Of a DNA stretch of 64,000 bases, positions 55,786 to 64,000 are shown one piece after another (positions within the stretch are counted from its first letter, which is position 1; each line of letters begins with the position of its first letter). Origin of the DNA: Kibdelosporangium banguiense (lineage in GTDB: Bacteria; Actinomycetota; Actinomycetes; Mycobacteriales; Pseudonocardiaceae); contig NZ_JAGINW010000001.1 of assembly GCF_017876405.1 (NCBI RefSeq), forward strand, positions 3,919,203-3,983,202, given 5' to 3'. The notes under the pieces are model-generated. The model saw only the letters and a program-made list of their open reading frames with translations. It did no database searches and was not told where the DNA came from. Position numbers and translations under genes: made by a program.

Positions 55786-56784
55786 TCACACTCCTTCGAG
55801 GGTGACGGCAGCCCTGATCCACTTGCTCGGCTCGATCGCGATCGCGACTGCTCGCTGCTCAGCCAGGATCCGATCGCGCAGCAGGTCGAACTGGAAGAAC
55901 GGCACGGCGTTGCCGAGGTGCGCGATGGAGCTGATCTCCGTTACATCAGTCAGACTGAGTTCCTTGGTGACGAGGCGGGCCACGCGGCCAGGCAGTTGCG
56001 GCGGCAGCAGGTATGACATGGATGCCGGATGCCAGCCGGTCATGCCGAGGATCTCCTTCATGGCCTGCCGGGCCAGAAGTGGCACTCGTTCCGCAATGGC
56101 CTTGTGGTCCTCCTCGACGGGCTGTCGCGGATCGGCCAGGTCGGCCGCGCCGAACCAGCGGACGACCTGACCGGGAGCTTGGCCGAGCCCGCTGAACCGG
56201 TTGAGCACACGGCGCACCGCGATTGAGCCGGGCACCAGCTCGGACGCCAGCACCGCGGCGCCGGCACCGTCGCCGGAGAGCACACGGCCGGACGGCCGGA
56301 CCGAACTTGCGTCCCGGTCCAGCACAAGGTGCTTGACGCAGACGTCCGCCCCGACGACCAAGCCGATCAGATGCTCCTCGTCCAGCAGCCGGCACGCGAG
56401 GTCGAGCGCCTGCAACGCACCGGCGCAACCCGACTGCAGCTGGTAGGTCGCCACCTGGTCGATTCCGAGCCGGTCGGCGATCAGGTTCACCGTGGCGGGC
56501 ATGAGCGCGTCCGGCGATGACGTACCGAGCACGAGGAAATCCACGTCCTGTGGTTCCAGGCCGGCCCCGGCCATGGCTTGCGCGCAGGCCTGCGCGCCGA
56601 GGTCCGTCAGGGTGTGCGTGACCTGGCCGGTGTTCAGATCCACGGCGAAGTGTCGCTGCCTGGTGCCGATGAACGCCTCGACCCAGTCGGTATCGGTGCC
56701 GAACCTGCGGGCGATGGCTTCGTTGTCAACGGGATCGCCGGGAAGCGCGGTGCCCGTGGACACGATATGGGCGGCAGGAGACAC
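55786..56784 (-). CDS. KAS III (FabH)-like enzyme lacking the catalytic His
   Basis: GTG 56784 is preceded by AAGGAAAGG at ideal spacing and gives 332 residues, the FabH size. The acyl-Cys is C120 in L-Q-S-G-C-A-G-A-L-Q-A. FabH's His-Gln-Ala-Asn motif reads P-P-Q-L (Pro262 in place of His), while the third residue, Asn in H-L-G-N-A-V, is retained. Without the His, decarboxylative condensation is unlikely; some KAS III homologues in secondary metabolism instead transfer acyl groups. It is divergent from the FAAL-PfaD-PKS operon and probably supplies or attaches an acyl unit (inference). Confidence 0.87.
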   Translation of the reverse strand: MSPAAHIVSTGTALPGDPVDNEAIARRFGTDTDWVEAFIGTRQRHFAVDLNTGQVTHTLTDLGAQACAQAMAGAGLEPQDVDFLVLGTSSPDALMPATVNLIADRLGIDQVATYQLQSGCAGALQALDLACRLLDEEHLIGLVVGADVCVKHLVLDRDASSVRPSGRVLSGDGAGAAVLASELVPGSIAVRRVLNRFSGLGQAPGQVVRWFGAADLADPRQPVEEDHKAIAERVPLLARQAMKEILGMTGWHPASMSYLLPPQLPGRVARLVTKELSLTDVTEISSIAHLGNAVPFFQFDLLRDRILAEQRAVAIAIEPSKWIRAAVTLEGV

Positions 56785-57078
56785 ATCGGTCCTTTCCTTG
56801 TGGGAGAACAGGGTGGCCGTCATGTCGGGTGTGGCTCGAGCGGGCAGCGCCTTCGTGAGCCGGCGGTCGAAGAGCGATGGCGGCGTGCGTCCCGCATTCG
56901 TTCGAACAAGCAAGGCCGGAAATCGTTTTCGCTGCTCAAGCACGTCGCTTCGGTGCCGCTACCCTGCATGACCTGGGTCAGTGTGCTGGCGCAGCGCAAG
57001 CGCTGAAAGTGGCCAATCACGCGGCCCTGAACCCGCCGGCCGCTTTCCGCGACGCGGGACTGGGTGCGGCGTTCCGCA

Positions 57079-57104
57079 GGGGGCCTGCTGCGTGGCCCCT
57101 TTTT
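57079..57104 (+). terminator. GC hairpin followed by T5 in the FAAL leader
   Basis: GGGGCC (57080-57085) pairs with GGCCCC (57094-57099) around an 8-nt loop and is followed by TTTTT. It lies 63 bp before the FAAL start on the same strand, inside the 382-bp divergent region 56785-57166, which otherwise holds no supported gene. This could be a conditional terminator (attenuator) or the end of a short RNA. Confidence 0.55.
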
Positions 57105-57166
57105 AGGTTCCGAGTCGCCAAGCAAACTATGGGCTCACGTTCCCGGAAATCCCGACGATAATTGGA

Positions 57167-59023
57167 GTGGATTTGGTCTCGACGGCGGAAAGGAACTGCG
57201 GAGGCGATGTCCAAGAAGCCGGCTCGATTGTCTCCGCATTTCGGCGGCTCTGTGAATGTGATCCTGGTGCGGTTCTCTTCACTTTCGTTGACGACAAGGG
57301 CAGGGACCACGAGGTGCTCACTGTCGGTGAGCTTGCCGCGGCCGCGGACGGAATCGCCCGATCGCTGCGGTCATGGGGCGTCCAGGCGGGAGACCGCGCG
57401 GTGCTTGTCTACATGCCCTCGTTGGACTTCGTGAAGGCGTTTCTCGGCTGCCTGGCGGCGGGGGTGATCCCTGTTCCGGTATGCCCGCCCAATCCGTTCA
57501 AACTCAAGCACGACATCACCGCGCTTACCACGATCGTGGAGAGTGCCGGCGCCCGGGTCGTGCTCACCAACACCGACCTCGATCAGGCGCTGAGCATGGC
57601 TGACGCGACCGTCGACCCGATGTCCTGCTCTGAGGTTCGCTGGCCCGATGTCCCGTGGTACCAGACCGATCGTTGCCTGCCGGGCTCGACCACGCCGACG
57701 ACCTGGCACATGCGTGCCACCGCCGACACGCCCGCGTTTCTGCAGTACACCTCCGGCTCGACCGGATCCCCGAAGGGGGTGATCATCACCCATGGCAACC
57801 TCTGGCACGAGGTATGGGCGAATGCGAGGGATCTCGGCCTGGGATCGGATACCCGAGGGGTGTTCTGGCTGCCGCACTTCCATGATCTCGGTTTGATCAC
57901 CGTCATCATCAATACCGTCGTGGGCAACTCCCTGGACACCTATCTGATGTCCCCGCTGACTTTCCTGAAGCGGCCGGCGGTTTGGTTCGAGGTGATATCG
58001 CGGGTACGCGCGACCCACACCGCGGCACCGAACTTCGCGTACGACCTGCTGGTGCGCAAGACCTCGCAGGAGCAGCGGCGGAGCTGGGATCTGAGCTCGC
58101 TGCGGCTCGTGGGGTCGGCAGGCGAGCAGGTACGCCCGGCGACGGTTCGTGCGTTCTTGGACGCCTTCGCGGACAGCAAGCTGCGGCCAGATGCGTTCTA
58201 TTCCGGGTACGGGCTGGCGGAGTGCTCCGTGTCGGTGTCCGTGGGTGGCAAGACCACGCTCAGACTGGACAAGCAGGAGCTCGAGGGCGGCCGTGCCGTG
58301 CCACTCGGCGATGCCTCGAATCGGCCCGCGCTCACGTATTTCAGTTGCGGACGTGTCACCAAGCCGATGGCACGCGTACGCATTGTGGACCCGGACACCT
58401 GCCGGCCGTGCCCATCTGGACGCATCGGCGAGATCTGGGTCGACTCCCCGACCAAGGCGGCCGGTTACTGGGGACTGGCCGACGAGACCAGAGAGGTCTT
58501 TCAAGCCCGGTGCCATGGTGAGGACGCCTCACGCGAGTACCTGCGGACCGGTGACCTCGGGTTTTTCTTCGACGGTGAGTTGTTCGTGACCGGACGCCAC
58601 AAGGACCTGATCATCTTGCGGGGCCACAACCTGTATCCGCAGGACATCGAGGACAGCGCGCGCCAGGCTCATCCACTTGTCCGGCCGGGCGGACTCGCCG
58701 CTTTCTCGGTCCCGCCGGACGATGACGATTCCGACGAGCAACTCGTGTTGTTCGTCGAGATCCGCAGGGACGGGCAAGGCCCAGCGGATCAAGAGGCGAT
58801 CCTGCGGGCCGTTCGCCGGCGTATCCAAGAGGATCACCAGATCGCCTGTCACGCGGTGGTCCTCGGCACCGTGGGCACGGTCAAGAAGACCACCAGCGGC
58901 AAGATTCGCCGCTCGGCATGTCGACGTGCCTACCTCACGGGCGAGATCCATGCGGCCCAGACGACAATCGGGGTGTTCCAGAGTTCTCGACAGGACACGC
59001 GTGGCGTGGACGCGACACGGTGA
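57167..59023 (+). CDS. Fatty acyl-AMP ligase (FAAL)
   Basis: The 618-residue adenylate-forming enzyme has the P-loop Y-T-S-G-S-T-G-S-P-K-G-V (about 200-211), Y-G-L-A-E and the hinge region T-G-D-L-G-F-F-F-D-G-E-L-F-V-T-G-R-H-K-D-L. The catalytic Lys is in the C-terminal G-K-I-R-R. The spacing and L-G-x-x-Y-P-Q-D-I-E-type end (H-N-L-Y-P-Q-D-I-E) fit FAALs, which load long-chain fatty acids as acyl-adenylates directly onto a carrier protein. It starts the FAAL-PfaD-PKS operon; its stop overlaps the PfaD start by 4 nt (GTGA). Confidence 0.92.
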   Translation: MDLVSTAERNCGGDVQEAGSIVSAFRRLCECDPGAVLFTFVDDKGRDHEVLTVGELAAAADGIARSLRSWGVQAGDRAVLVYMPSLDFVKAFLGCLAAGVIPVPVCPPNPFKLKHDITALTTIVESAGARVVLTNTDLDQALSMADATVDPMSCSEVRWPDVPWYQTDRCLPGSTTPTTWHMRATADTPAFLQYTSGSTGSPKGVIITHGNLWHEVWANARDLGLGSDTRGVFWLPHFHDLGLITVIINTVVGNSLDTYLMSPLTFLKRPAVWFEVISRVRATHTAAPNFAYDLLVRKTSQEQRRSWDLSSLRLVGSAGEQVRPATVRAFLDAFADSKLRPDAFYSGYGLAECSVSVSVGGKTTLRLDKQELEGGRAVPLGDASNRPALTYFSCGRVTKPMARVRIVDPDTCRPCPSGRIGEIWVDSPTKAAGYWGLADETREVFQARCHGEDASREYLRTGDLGFFFDGELFVTGRHKDLIILRGHNLYPQDIEDSARQAHPLVRPGGLAAFSVPPDDDDSDEQLVLFVEIRRDGQGPADQEAILRAVRRRIQEDHQIACHAVVLGTVGTVKKTTSGKIRRSACRRAYLTGEIHAAQTTIGVFQSSRQDTRGVDATR

Positions 59024-60636
59024 GCGGCTTCGCAGCCGCCGGGCCGGCACAGGTGGATGGCCCGCCTCCCGATGGACCTGGGGGGATGTTCAGCCCCGAA
59101 GGGATAGCCGGCGTCGTCGCGAAGGTCCGGGAGCCGATCCATATCGTGGCGGACACCTCCGCTGGGTGTGTGGGCGTCGCCCTCGGTGGCAGACCGGTGC
59201 CTGGTGATCGCCAGGAGATCATCGGCCTGCTCCCGCCGCTGTATCCGGAGTGGCTGGGTGGCCGATCCTTCTGTGCGGCGCACCGCACACGCTTTCCCTA
59301 TGTGGCGGGGGAGATGGCCAATGGCATCGCCACAACGCGGATGGTGGCCGAGCTGGCGCGTGCGGAGATGCTCGGCTTCTTCGGTGCCGCGGGCTTGGAC
59401 CTCGCTTGTGTCGAGCGGGCTGTCGACGAGCTCGCCGGCCAGGTGGGCGGCGGTTCGAACTGGGGCGTGAATCTCATCCATTCGCCGCGCGAGCCGCAGT
59501 TCGAGGAGCGGGTCGCCGACCTGCTCGTGCGCCGCGAGGTCCCCCGGATCTCAGCGTCGGCGTTCATGGGGCTGACTCTTGCTGTGGTGCGGTGCGCGGC
59601 CAGCGGCCTTCGTGCCGACCACAGTGGACAGATCGAACGCCGCACTCAGCTGTTCGCCAAGGTTTCCCGCCTTGAGATCGCCGAGCGGTTCATGTCACCC
59701 GCGCCGGCCGAGTTGCTCGATGTGCTGGTGGCGCGGGGGCAGCTCACGCAGGCCGAAGCCAGGCTGGCGGCGCGGGTGCCGGTTGCCGAGGACGTCACCG
59801 TTGAAGCCGACAGCGGAGGACACACCGACAACCGGCCGTTGGTCGCGTTGCTGCCGGCGGTGCTCGCGCTGCGAGATCAGCTGACCCATCGGTACGGCTA
59901 CACCCGTCCGATCCGGGTCGGCGCCGCAGGCGGCCTTGGTGCGCCCGATGGTGTCGCCGCCGCGTTCGCGCTCGGTGCCGCGTATGTCGTGACCGGCTCG
60001 GTGAACCAGGCGTCGGTCGAGGCCGGGCTGTCGGAGGATGCCAAGAGCATGCTCGCACAAGCGGACCTGGCCGATGTGACCATGGCACCGGCCGCGGACA
60101 TGTTCGAGATGGGTGTCCGATTGCAGGTGTTGCGTCGCGGCACCCTGTTCGCCAGCCGTGCCGCCCAGTTGTACGAGATCTACCGAAGCCATCCCAGTCT
60201 TGAGCGGATCCCGGCGGAAATCCGCGGCAAGGTCGAACGCGACATCCTGCGTGCTCCGTTGGACGAGATCTGGTCGGAGACAGCCGGTTTCTGGCAGCGG
60301 CGTGACCCAGCGGAGCTGGCGAAGGCCGAGCGGGATCCCAAGCACCGGATGGCACTGCTGTTTCGCTGGTACCTGGGCAAGTCCAGCCGCTGGGCCATTG
60401 ACGGCGAGGTGTCTCGCCGTGCGGACTACCAGATCTGGTGCGGCCCGGCGATGGGTGCGTTCAACCGCTGGACGGCAGGGAGTTTCCTGGCCAAGCCGGC
60501 GAATCGATCCGTTGTGCAGATCGCCCGCAATCTCCTCGAAGGGGCTGCGGTGATCACTCGCGCACACCAGTTGCGCACCTGTGGCGTTCCCGTGCCGGCG
60601 GCCGCGTTCACGTTCGTGCCGCGCCCGCTGGCCTGA
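59020..60636 (+). CDS. pfaD: PfaD-family enoyl reductase (FMN-dependent, nitronate-monooxygenase-like)
   Basis: From GTG 59020 the product has 538 residues. It has the PfaD start (E-P-I-H-I-V-A-D), G-E-M-A-N-G-I-A-T-T-R-M-V, N-W-G-V-N-L-I-H-S and the FMN-binding core V-G-A-A-G-G-L-G-A-P-D-G-V-A-A-A-F-A-L-G. The conserved end W-C-G-P-A-M-G-A-F-N is present. PfaD proteins act in trans as enoyl reductases for polyunsaturated-fatty-acid-type and trans-AT synthases. Overlap with FAAL and a 28-bp gap to the KS-AT gene show a single operon, and it probably reduces intermediates on that synthase. Confidence 0.93.
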   Translation: MSGFAAAGPAQVDGPPPDGPGGMFSPEGIAGVVAKVREPIHIVADTSAGCVGVALGGRPVPGDRQEIIGLLPPLYPEWLGGRSFCAAHRTRFPYVAGEMANGIATTRMVAELARAEMLGFFGAAGLDLACVERAVDELAGQVGGGSNWGVNLIHSPREPQFEERVADLLVRREVPRISASAFMGLTLAVVRCAASGLRADHSGQIERRTQLFAKVSRLEIAERFMSPAPAELLDVLVARGQLTQAEARLAARVPVAEDVTVEADSGGHTDNRPLVALLPAVLALRDQLTHRYGYTRPIRVGAAGGLGAPDGVAAAFALGAAYVVTGSVNQASVEAGLSEDAKSMLAQADLADVTMAPAADMFEMGVRLQVLRRGTLFASRAAQLYEIYRSHPSLERIPAEIRGKVERDILRAPLDEIWSETAGFWQRRDPAELAKAERDPKHRMALLFRWYLGKSSRWAIDGEVSRRADYQIWCGPAMGAFNRWTAGSFLAKPANRSVVQIARNLLEGAAVITRAHQLRTCGVPVPAAAFTFVPRPLA

Positions 60637-60664
60637 ACCAGCACACCTACTTTCCGAGGTGACG

Positions 60665-63600
60665 ATGAAGATGATGTCCCGCGACAGCCATGTCCGGCAG
60701 CAGCCCATCGCCGTCGTAGGAGTCGGCGCTCTGACGCCGGGCTCAACGGATGTCGAAGGTTTCTGGCGTGGCGTGCTGGAGGGGCGCGACCTGATCACCG
60801 ATGTCCCGCCGACCCATTGGCTGCTCGAGGATTACTACGATCCGGACCCGGCAGCCCTCGACAAGACGTACAGCCGTCGAGGGGCCTTTCTGCCCCAGGT
60901 CGACTTCGACCCGGTCGCGTTCGGCATACCGCCGAACACTGTCGAGGCCACTGACACGGCCCAGCTGCTGGCGCTGATGGTGGCCGAGAAGGTGCTCGCC
61001 GACGTGACTGGCGGCGATCTGCTCGCAGTGGACCGCGACCGGGTGAGTGTCATCCTCGGCAGCGGAGCGCTGGAACTGCTCACCACTATGAGTGCTCGAG
61101 TCCAACGTCCGGTGTGGCTCAAGGCGTTGCGCGAGAGTGGTGTCGCGGAGCCGGAGGCGCAGGCGATCTGCGACCGGATCGCAGACCACTACGTGCCATG
61201 GCAGGAAGCCACCTTCCCGGGGCTGCTGGGCAATGTCGTCGCCGGCCGGATCGCCAACAAGTTCGACCTGCACGGCACCAACTTCACCGTCGACGCCGCG
61301 TGCGCGACCTCATTGGCGGCGCTGGCGGGTGCGGTGAACGAGCTCACTCTCGGCCGGTCCGACTTGGTGATCACCGGTGGCGTCGACGCCTGCAACGACA
61401 TCCCGATGTACATGTGCTTCAGCAAGACACCGGCGCTGTCGCCGACCGGGGACTGCCGGCCGTTCTCGGATACCGCTGACGGCACGGTGCTCGGCGAGGG
61501 CGTGGTCATGTTCGCGCTCAAGCGCCTGGTGGACGCCGAGCGGGAAGGTGATCGGATCTACGCGGTCATCCGTGGTGTCGGCTCGTCCTCGGACGGTCGT
61601 GCAACCGCGGTCTACGCGCCACTGCCGGAAGGGCAGGCCAGGGCGCTGCGCCGAGCGTACGATGCGGCTGGATACGGCCCGGACACCGTCGAACTTGTCG
61701 AGGCACACGGCACGGGTACCAAGGCCGGCGATGCCGCCGAGTTCGCCGCTCTGCGTTCGGTGTTCGAGAAGCCGGGCCGGCCAAGCCGGCAATGGTGCGC
61801 GCTCGGTTCCGTGAAGTCGCAGGTCGGTCACACCAAGTCCGCGGCGGGTGCGGCTGGAATGCTCAAAGCGGTGCTTGCCTTGCAGCACAAGCTACTTCCG
61901 CCGACGATCAAGGTCGAGCGCCCGAATCCCCAGCTGGACCTGGACAACAGCCCGTTGTACCTCAATACGTATGCCCGCCCGTGGATACGGGACTCGACGC
62001 ATCCACGCCGGGCCTCGGTGTCCAGCTTCGGCTTCGGCGGCACCAACTTCCACGTGACGCTCGAGGAGTACATCCCCGGCTCCGGGGATGCCGGTGGCAG
62101 CCCGGCGTGGCGTGCCCGCACGATGCCCGCTGAACTCGTGCTCCTCAGTGCGCCCACCGTGCCGGAACTCGTGGATCGCGCTCGTGGCGTCGCCCAGGAC
62201 GATCTGGCCCGCATCGCGCAGGAGACGCAGCAGGACTTCCGCCACGACGACCGCCACAGGCTGGCAGTGGTCGCCACCGATGCCGGGGACCTCGAGAGCA
62301 AGCTCGAGCAGGCCGTCACGCTGATCGAGAAGAACCCGGGCGCCTCGTTCTCCACGCCGGCCGGAATACACTACGGAGCCGGGCCTGCGGCAGCCGGCGA
62401 GGTCGCTTTCCTGTTTCCGGGCCAGGGCAGCCAGTACGTCGGCATGGGTGCCGACGTGGCGATGCACTTTCCAGCGGCCGCCGCTGTCTGGGACCAGGCG
62501 GCCGCGATCGACATCGGCGACCGGCCGCTGCACGAGGTGGTCTTCCCGATTCCCGTCTTCACCGATGTCGAACGTGTGGCGCAGGAACGGCTGCTGACCG
62601 AGACCGAGTGGGCGCAACCGGCCCTCGCGGTGACGAGCCTGGCGTTGCTCAACGTGCTGCGTGCGCTTGGGCTGAGGCCGGATTGCGTGGCAGGGCACAG
62701 CTTTGGTGAGTTGGTCGGGTTGCACGTCGCAGGGGCGTTCGACGACGAAACGCTGGTACGGCTGGCCCGTCGTCGGGGTGAGCTGATGCGCGACGCGGCG
62801 GCCGTCCCTGGCGTAATGGTGGCCGTTTCCGGCTCCCGCGAAGACGTCGAGGCGGTCATGGCCAGCTGCGGCGAGGAGAAACTGTGGGTGGCCAACCACA
62901 ATGGACCTCGACAGGTCGTCATCTCGGGCAGTGCCGCGGCGGTCGCGACCTTGGAGGGCAAGCTCGCCAGGGCCGGGATGGCGTCACAGCGGCTCAAAGC
63001 CGCGACCGGTTTTCACAGCCCGATGGTCATGGCGGCAGGTGGCCCGCTGCTGAACTTCCTGTCCGGCATGGATATCCGTGGCCCGCGGATTGACGTGTAC
63101 GGCAACGCCGACGCCACCCGGTACCCGGCGGATCCGGAGGCTGTGCGTCGCCGCGTCGCGGATCACCTCGCGTCCGGGGTGCGGTTCGTCGATCAGATCG
63201 AAGCGATGTACTCCCAAGGGGTGCGCACGTTCATCGAGGTCGGTGCGGGTTCTGCGGTCACCGGCCTGGTCGGTCAGATACTCGGCGGCCGCGCGCATAC
63301 GGCCGTGAGTCTCGATCGCAAGGGCAGCAACGGTGTCACGAGCCTCTACGACGCACTGGGACTGCTTTGCGCACGAGGCATGTCGTTGGATCTGGACACG
63401 TTGTGGGCCGGCTACGCACCGGCTACGCCTCGGGCAGTGCAGAAGTCCAAGGCGGTGTTGAAAATCTCCAGTGTCAACCACAATCGTCGATATCCCCCGG
63501 CAGGTGGTGCGCAAGCGCTTCCGCTGCCGAATCCGCCACAGCCCACCGAGGATCTGCTCGCCGGATGGAGCATCGACACCGAGGATCTGCTGGGAGGACC

Positions 63601-64000
63601 GACCATCGACACCGAGGATCTGCTGGGAGGATCGACCATCGACACCGATGTTGTTGGTGATGGGTGGCTGCGGGTTCACGAGGATCTCGCGCGCCGAACG
63701 ATAGATGCGCACGCCGCGTATCAGCGTGCGATGGCCGACAGTCACATCGCCTTCCTGAAGGTCGCCGATACGTGGGGAGGGGGTCTCCGTGCGACAGTCA
63801 CGGCGCACGAGACGCCGCCGGATCTGGTGAGGCAAACGCCCGAAGATCTTCTTGCCGGGTCGAGCATTGAGTCCTGCGGACCGGATCTCGCGATCGCGCC
63901 ACCGGTGCAACCGATGCAAGCCGCGCCCACCGGCATCGCCACGGCACCGGGTCCGGTGGCCACAGTGGCCACAGTGGACCCGGAAACGGTGGACCTGGAA
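60665..64000 (+). CDS. Iterative type I PKS/PUFA-synthase-like protein (KS-AT...), 3' part outside window
   Basis: ATG 60665 (GAGGTGA upstream) opens a frame still open at the window end (1112 codons). The ketosynthase (about 12-460) has C213 in V-D-A-A-C-A-T-S, E-A-H-G-T-G-T and N-x-G-H-type V-G-H-T-K-S-A-A-G. The acyltransferase (about 580-880) starts F-P-G-Q-G-S-Q-Y and has S679 in G-H-S-F-G-E-L. A linker with three E-D-L-L-G-G-x-T-I-D-T units follows, then a helix of the PfaA type (A-H-A-A-Y-Q-R-A-M-A-D-S-H-I-A-F-L) and a Pro/Ala-rich stretch that normally leads into carrier domains. The pairing with PfaD and FAAL fits PfaA/HglE-like synthases of long-chain lipids. Confidence 0.93.
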   Translation, partial: MKMMSRDSHVRQQPIAVVGVGALTPGSTDVEGFWRGVLEGRDLITDVPPTHWLLEDYYDPDPAALDKTYSRRGAFLPQVDFDPVAFGIPPNTVEATDTAQLLALMVAEKVLADVTGGDLLAVDRDRVSVILGSGALELLTTMSARVQRPVWLKALRESGVAEPEAQAICDRIADHYVPWQEATFPGLLGNVVAGRIANKFDLHGTNFTVDAACATSLAALAGAVNELTLGRSDLVITGGVDACNDIPMYMCFSKTPALSPTGDCRPFSDTADGTVLGEGVVMFALKRLVDAEREGDRIYAVIRGVGSSSDGRATAVYAPLPEGQARALRRAYDAAGYGPDTVELVEAHGTGTKAGDAAEFAALRSVFEKPGRPSRQWCALGSVKSQVGHTKSAAGAAGMLKAVLALQHKLLPPTIKVERPNPQLDLDNSPLYLNTYARPWIRDSTHPRRASVSSFGFGGTNFHVTLEEYIPGSGDAGGSPAWRARTMPAELVLLSAPTVPELVDRARGVAQDDLARIAQETQQDFRHDDRHRLAVVATDAGDLESKLEQAVTLIEKNPGASFSTPAGIHYGAGPAAAGEVAFLFPGQGSQYVGMGADVAMHFPAAAAVWDQAAAIDIGDRPLHEVVFPIPVFTDVERVAQERLLTETEWAQPALAVTSLALLNVLRALGLRPDCVAGHSFGELVGLHVAGAFDDETLVRLARRRGELMRDAAAVPGVMVAVSGSREDVEAVMASCGEEKLWVANHNGPRQVVISGSAAAVATLEGKLARAGMASQRLKAATGFHSPMVMAAGGPLLNFLSGMDIRGPRIDVYGNADATRYPADPEAVRRRVADHLASGVRFVDQIEAMYSQGVRTFIEVGAGSAVTGLVGQILGGRAHTAVSLDRKGSNGVTSLYDALGLLCARGMSLDLDTLWAGYAPATPRAVQKSKAVLKISSVNHNRRYPPAGGAQALPLPNPPQPTEDLLAGWSIDTEDLLGGPTIDTEDLLGGSTIDTDVVGDGWLRVHEDLARRTIDAHAAYQRAMADSHIAFLKVADTWGGGLRATVTAHETPPDLVRQTPEDLLAGSSIESCGPDLAIAPPVQPMQAAPTGIATAPGPVATVATVDPETVDLE
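63548..63646 (+). repeat. 33-bp in-frame tandem repeat, three copies, in the PKS linker
   Basis: Copies at 63548-63580, 63581-63613 and 63614-63646 encode E-D-L-L-A-G-W-S-I-D-T, E-D-L-L-G-G-P-T-I-D-T and E-D-L-L-G-G-S-T-I-D-T. A more diverged fourth unit (E-D-L-L-A-G-S-S-I-E) lies near 63840. The length is a multiple of three, so copy number can vary without breaking the frame. Confidence 0.9.

Noticed and set aside
59695..60798. 367-codon frame opposite pfaD
   Set aside because: It is antisense to a PfaD protein with conserved FMN-binding motifs.
63548..63646. CRISPR array
   Set aside because: The units are contiguous without spacers, are in frame with the PKS and encode a peptide repeat.

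Overview
The window is high-GC actinobacterial DNA. Three things suggest the order Pseudonocardiales (a Kibdelosporangium- or Amycolatopsis-like genus; inference only): the complete GlgE/TreS/maltokinase pathway, an SSI-type protease inhibitor beside a secreted subtilase, and a class III lanthipeptide synthetase. GTG and TTG starts are common and 4-nt ATGA/GTGA overlaps link several operons. No rRNA, tRNA or CRISPR array was seen.

Layout. (1) 1-460: the edge of an integrated element. A serine recombinase leaves the window to the left and abuts a 5'-truncated thiamine-binding-family gene. (2) 0.4-13 kb: mostly housekeeping and secreted functions. These are a SCO6745-type protein, a VOC protein, two tandem lipoprotein zinc peptidases, soluble transhydrogenase, a GH95/GH27 glycosidase operon, two small secreted proteins (one ricin-like) and a LuxR regulator. 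(3) 12.9-34.4 kb: alpha-glucan/trehalose metabolism, with treS-mak-glgB, glgE, glgP and glgX. A roughly 6-kb cassette for a poly-gamma-glutamate-type polymer (pgsB, pgsC, a double Cache/HAMP membrane protein, an NlpC/P60 protein and a divergent membrane-anchored protein) sits between treS and glgE. A cysteine dioxygenase-rhodanese operon with a cysteine-containing leader peptide lies between glgP and glgX. (4) 34.5-42.5 kb: Uma2 nuclease, ABC ATPase, enoyl-CoA hydratase, two methyltransferases, a Crp/Fnr regulator next to a perfect 20-bp palindrome, a primase/polymerase-like protein, a decayed regulator pseudogene and an ECF sigma factor.

(5) 42.9-53.4 kb: a class III lanthipeptide locus. It holds a large secreted subtilase, a convergent SSI-family inhibitor, a precursor peptide with a good LanKC-type leader but an atypical core, LanKC, an SDR with an altered active site and a TrmB/LuxR-like regulator. 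The regulator's degraded paralogue lies 11 kb upstream, on the other side of the subtilase.

(6) 53.6-64 kb: the start of a lipid/polyketide cluster. It holds a cupin, an alpha/beta hydrolase, a small secreted two-Cys protein, a KAS III homologue lacking the catalytic His, and a tightly coupled operon of fatty acyl-AMP ligase, PfaD-type reductase and an iterative PfaA/HglE-like KS-AT synthase. The synthase runs off the right edge and carries a 33-bp in-frame tandem repeat after its AT domain.

The best candidates for something undescribed are the atypical lanthipeptide (precursor plus LanKC, Cys-SDR, subtilase and SSI) and the FAAL-PfaD-KS/AT lipid pathway with its inactive-looking KAS III. 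The polymer cassette between the GlgE-pathway genes is also unusual.
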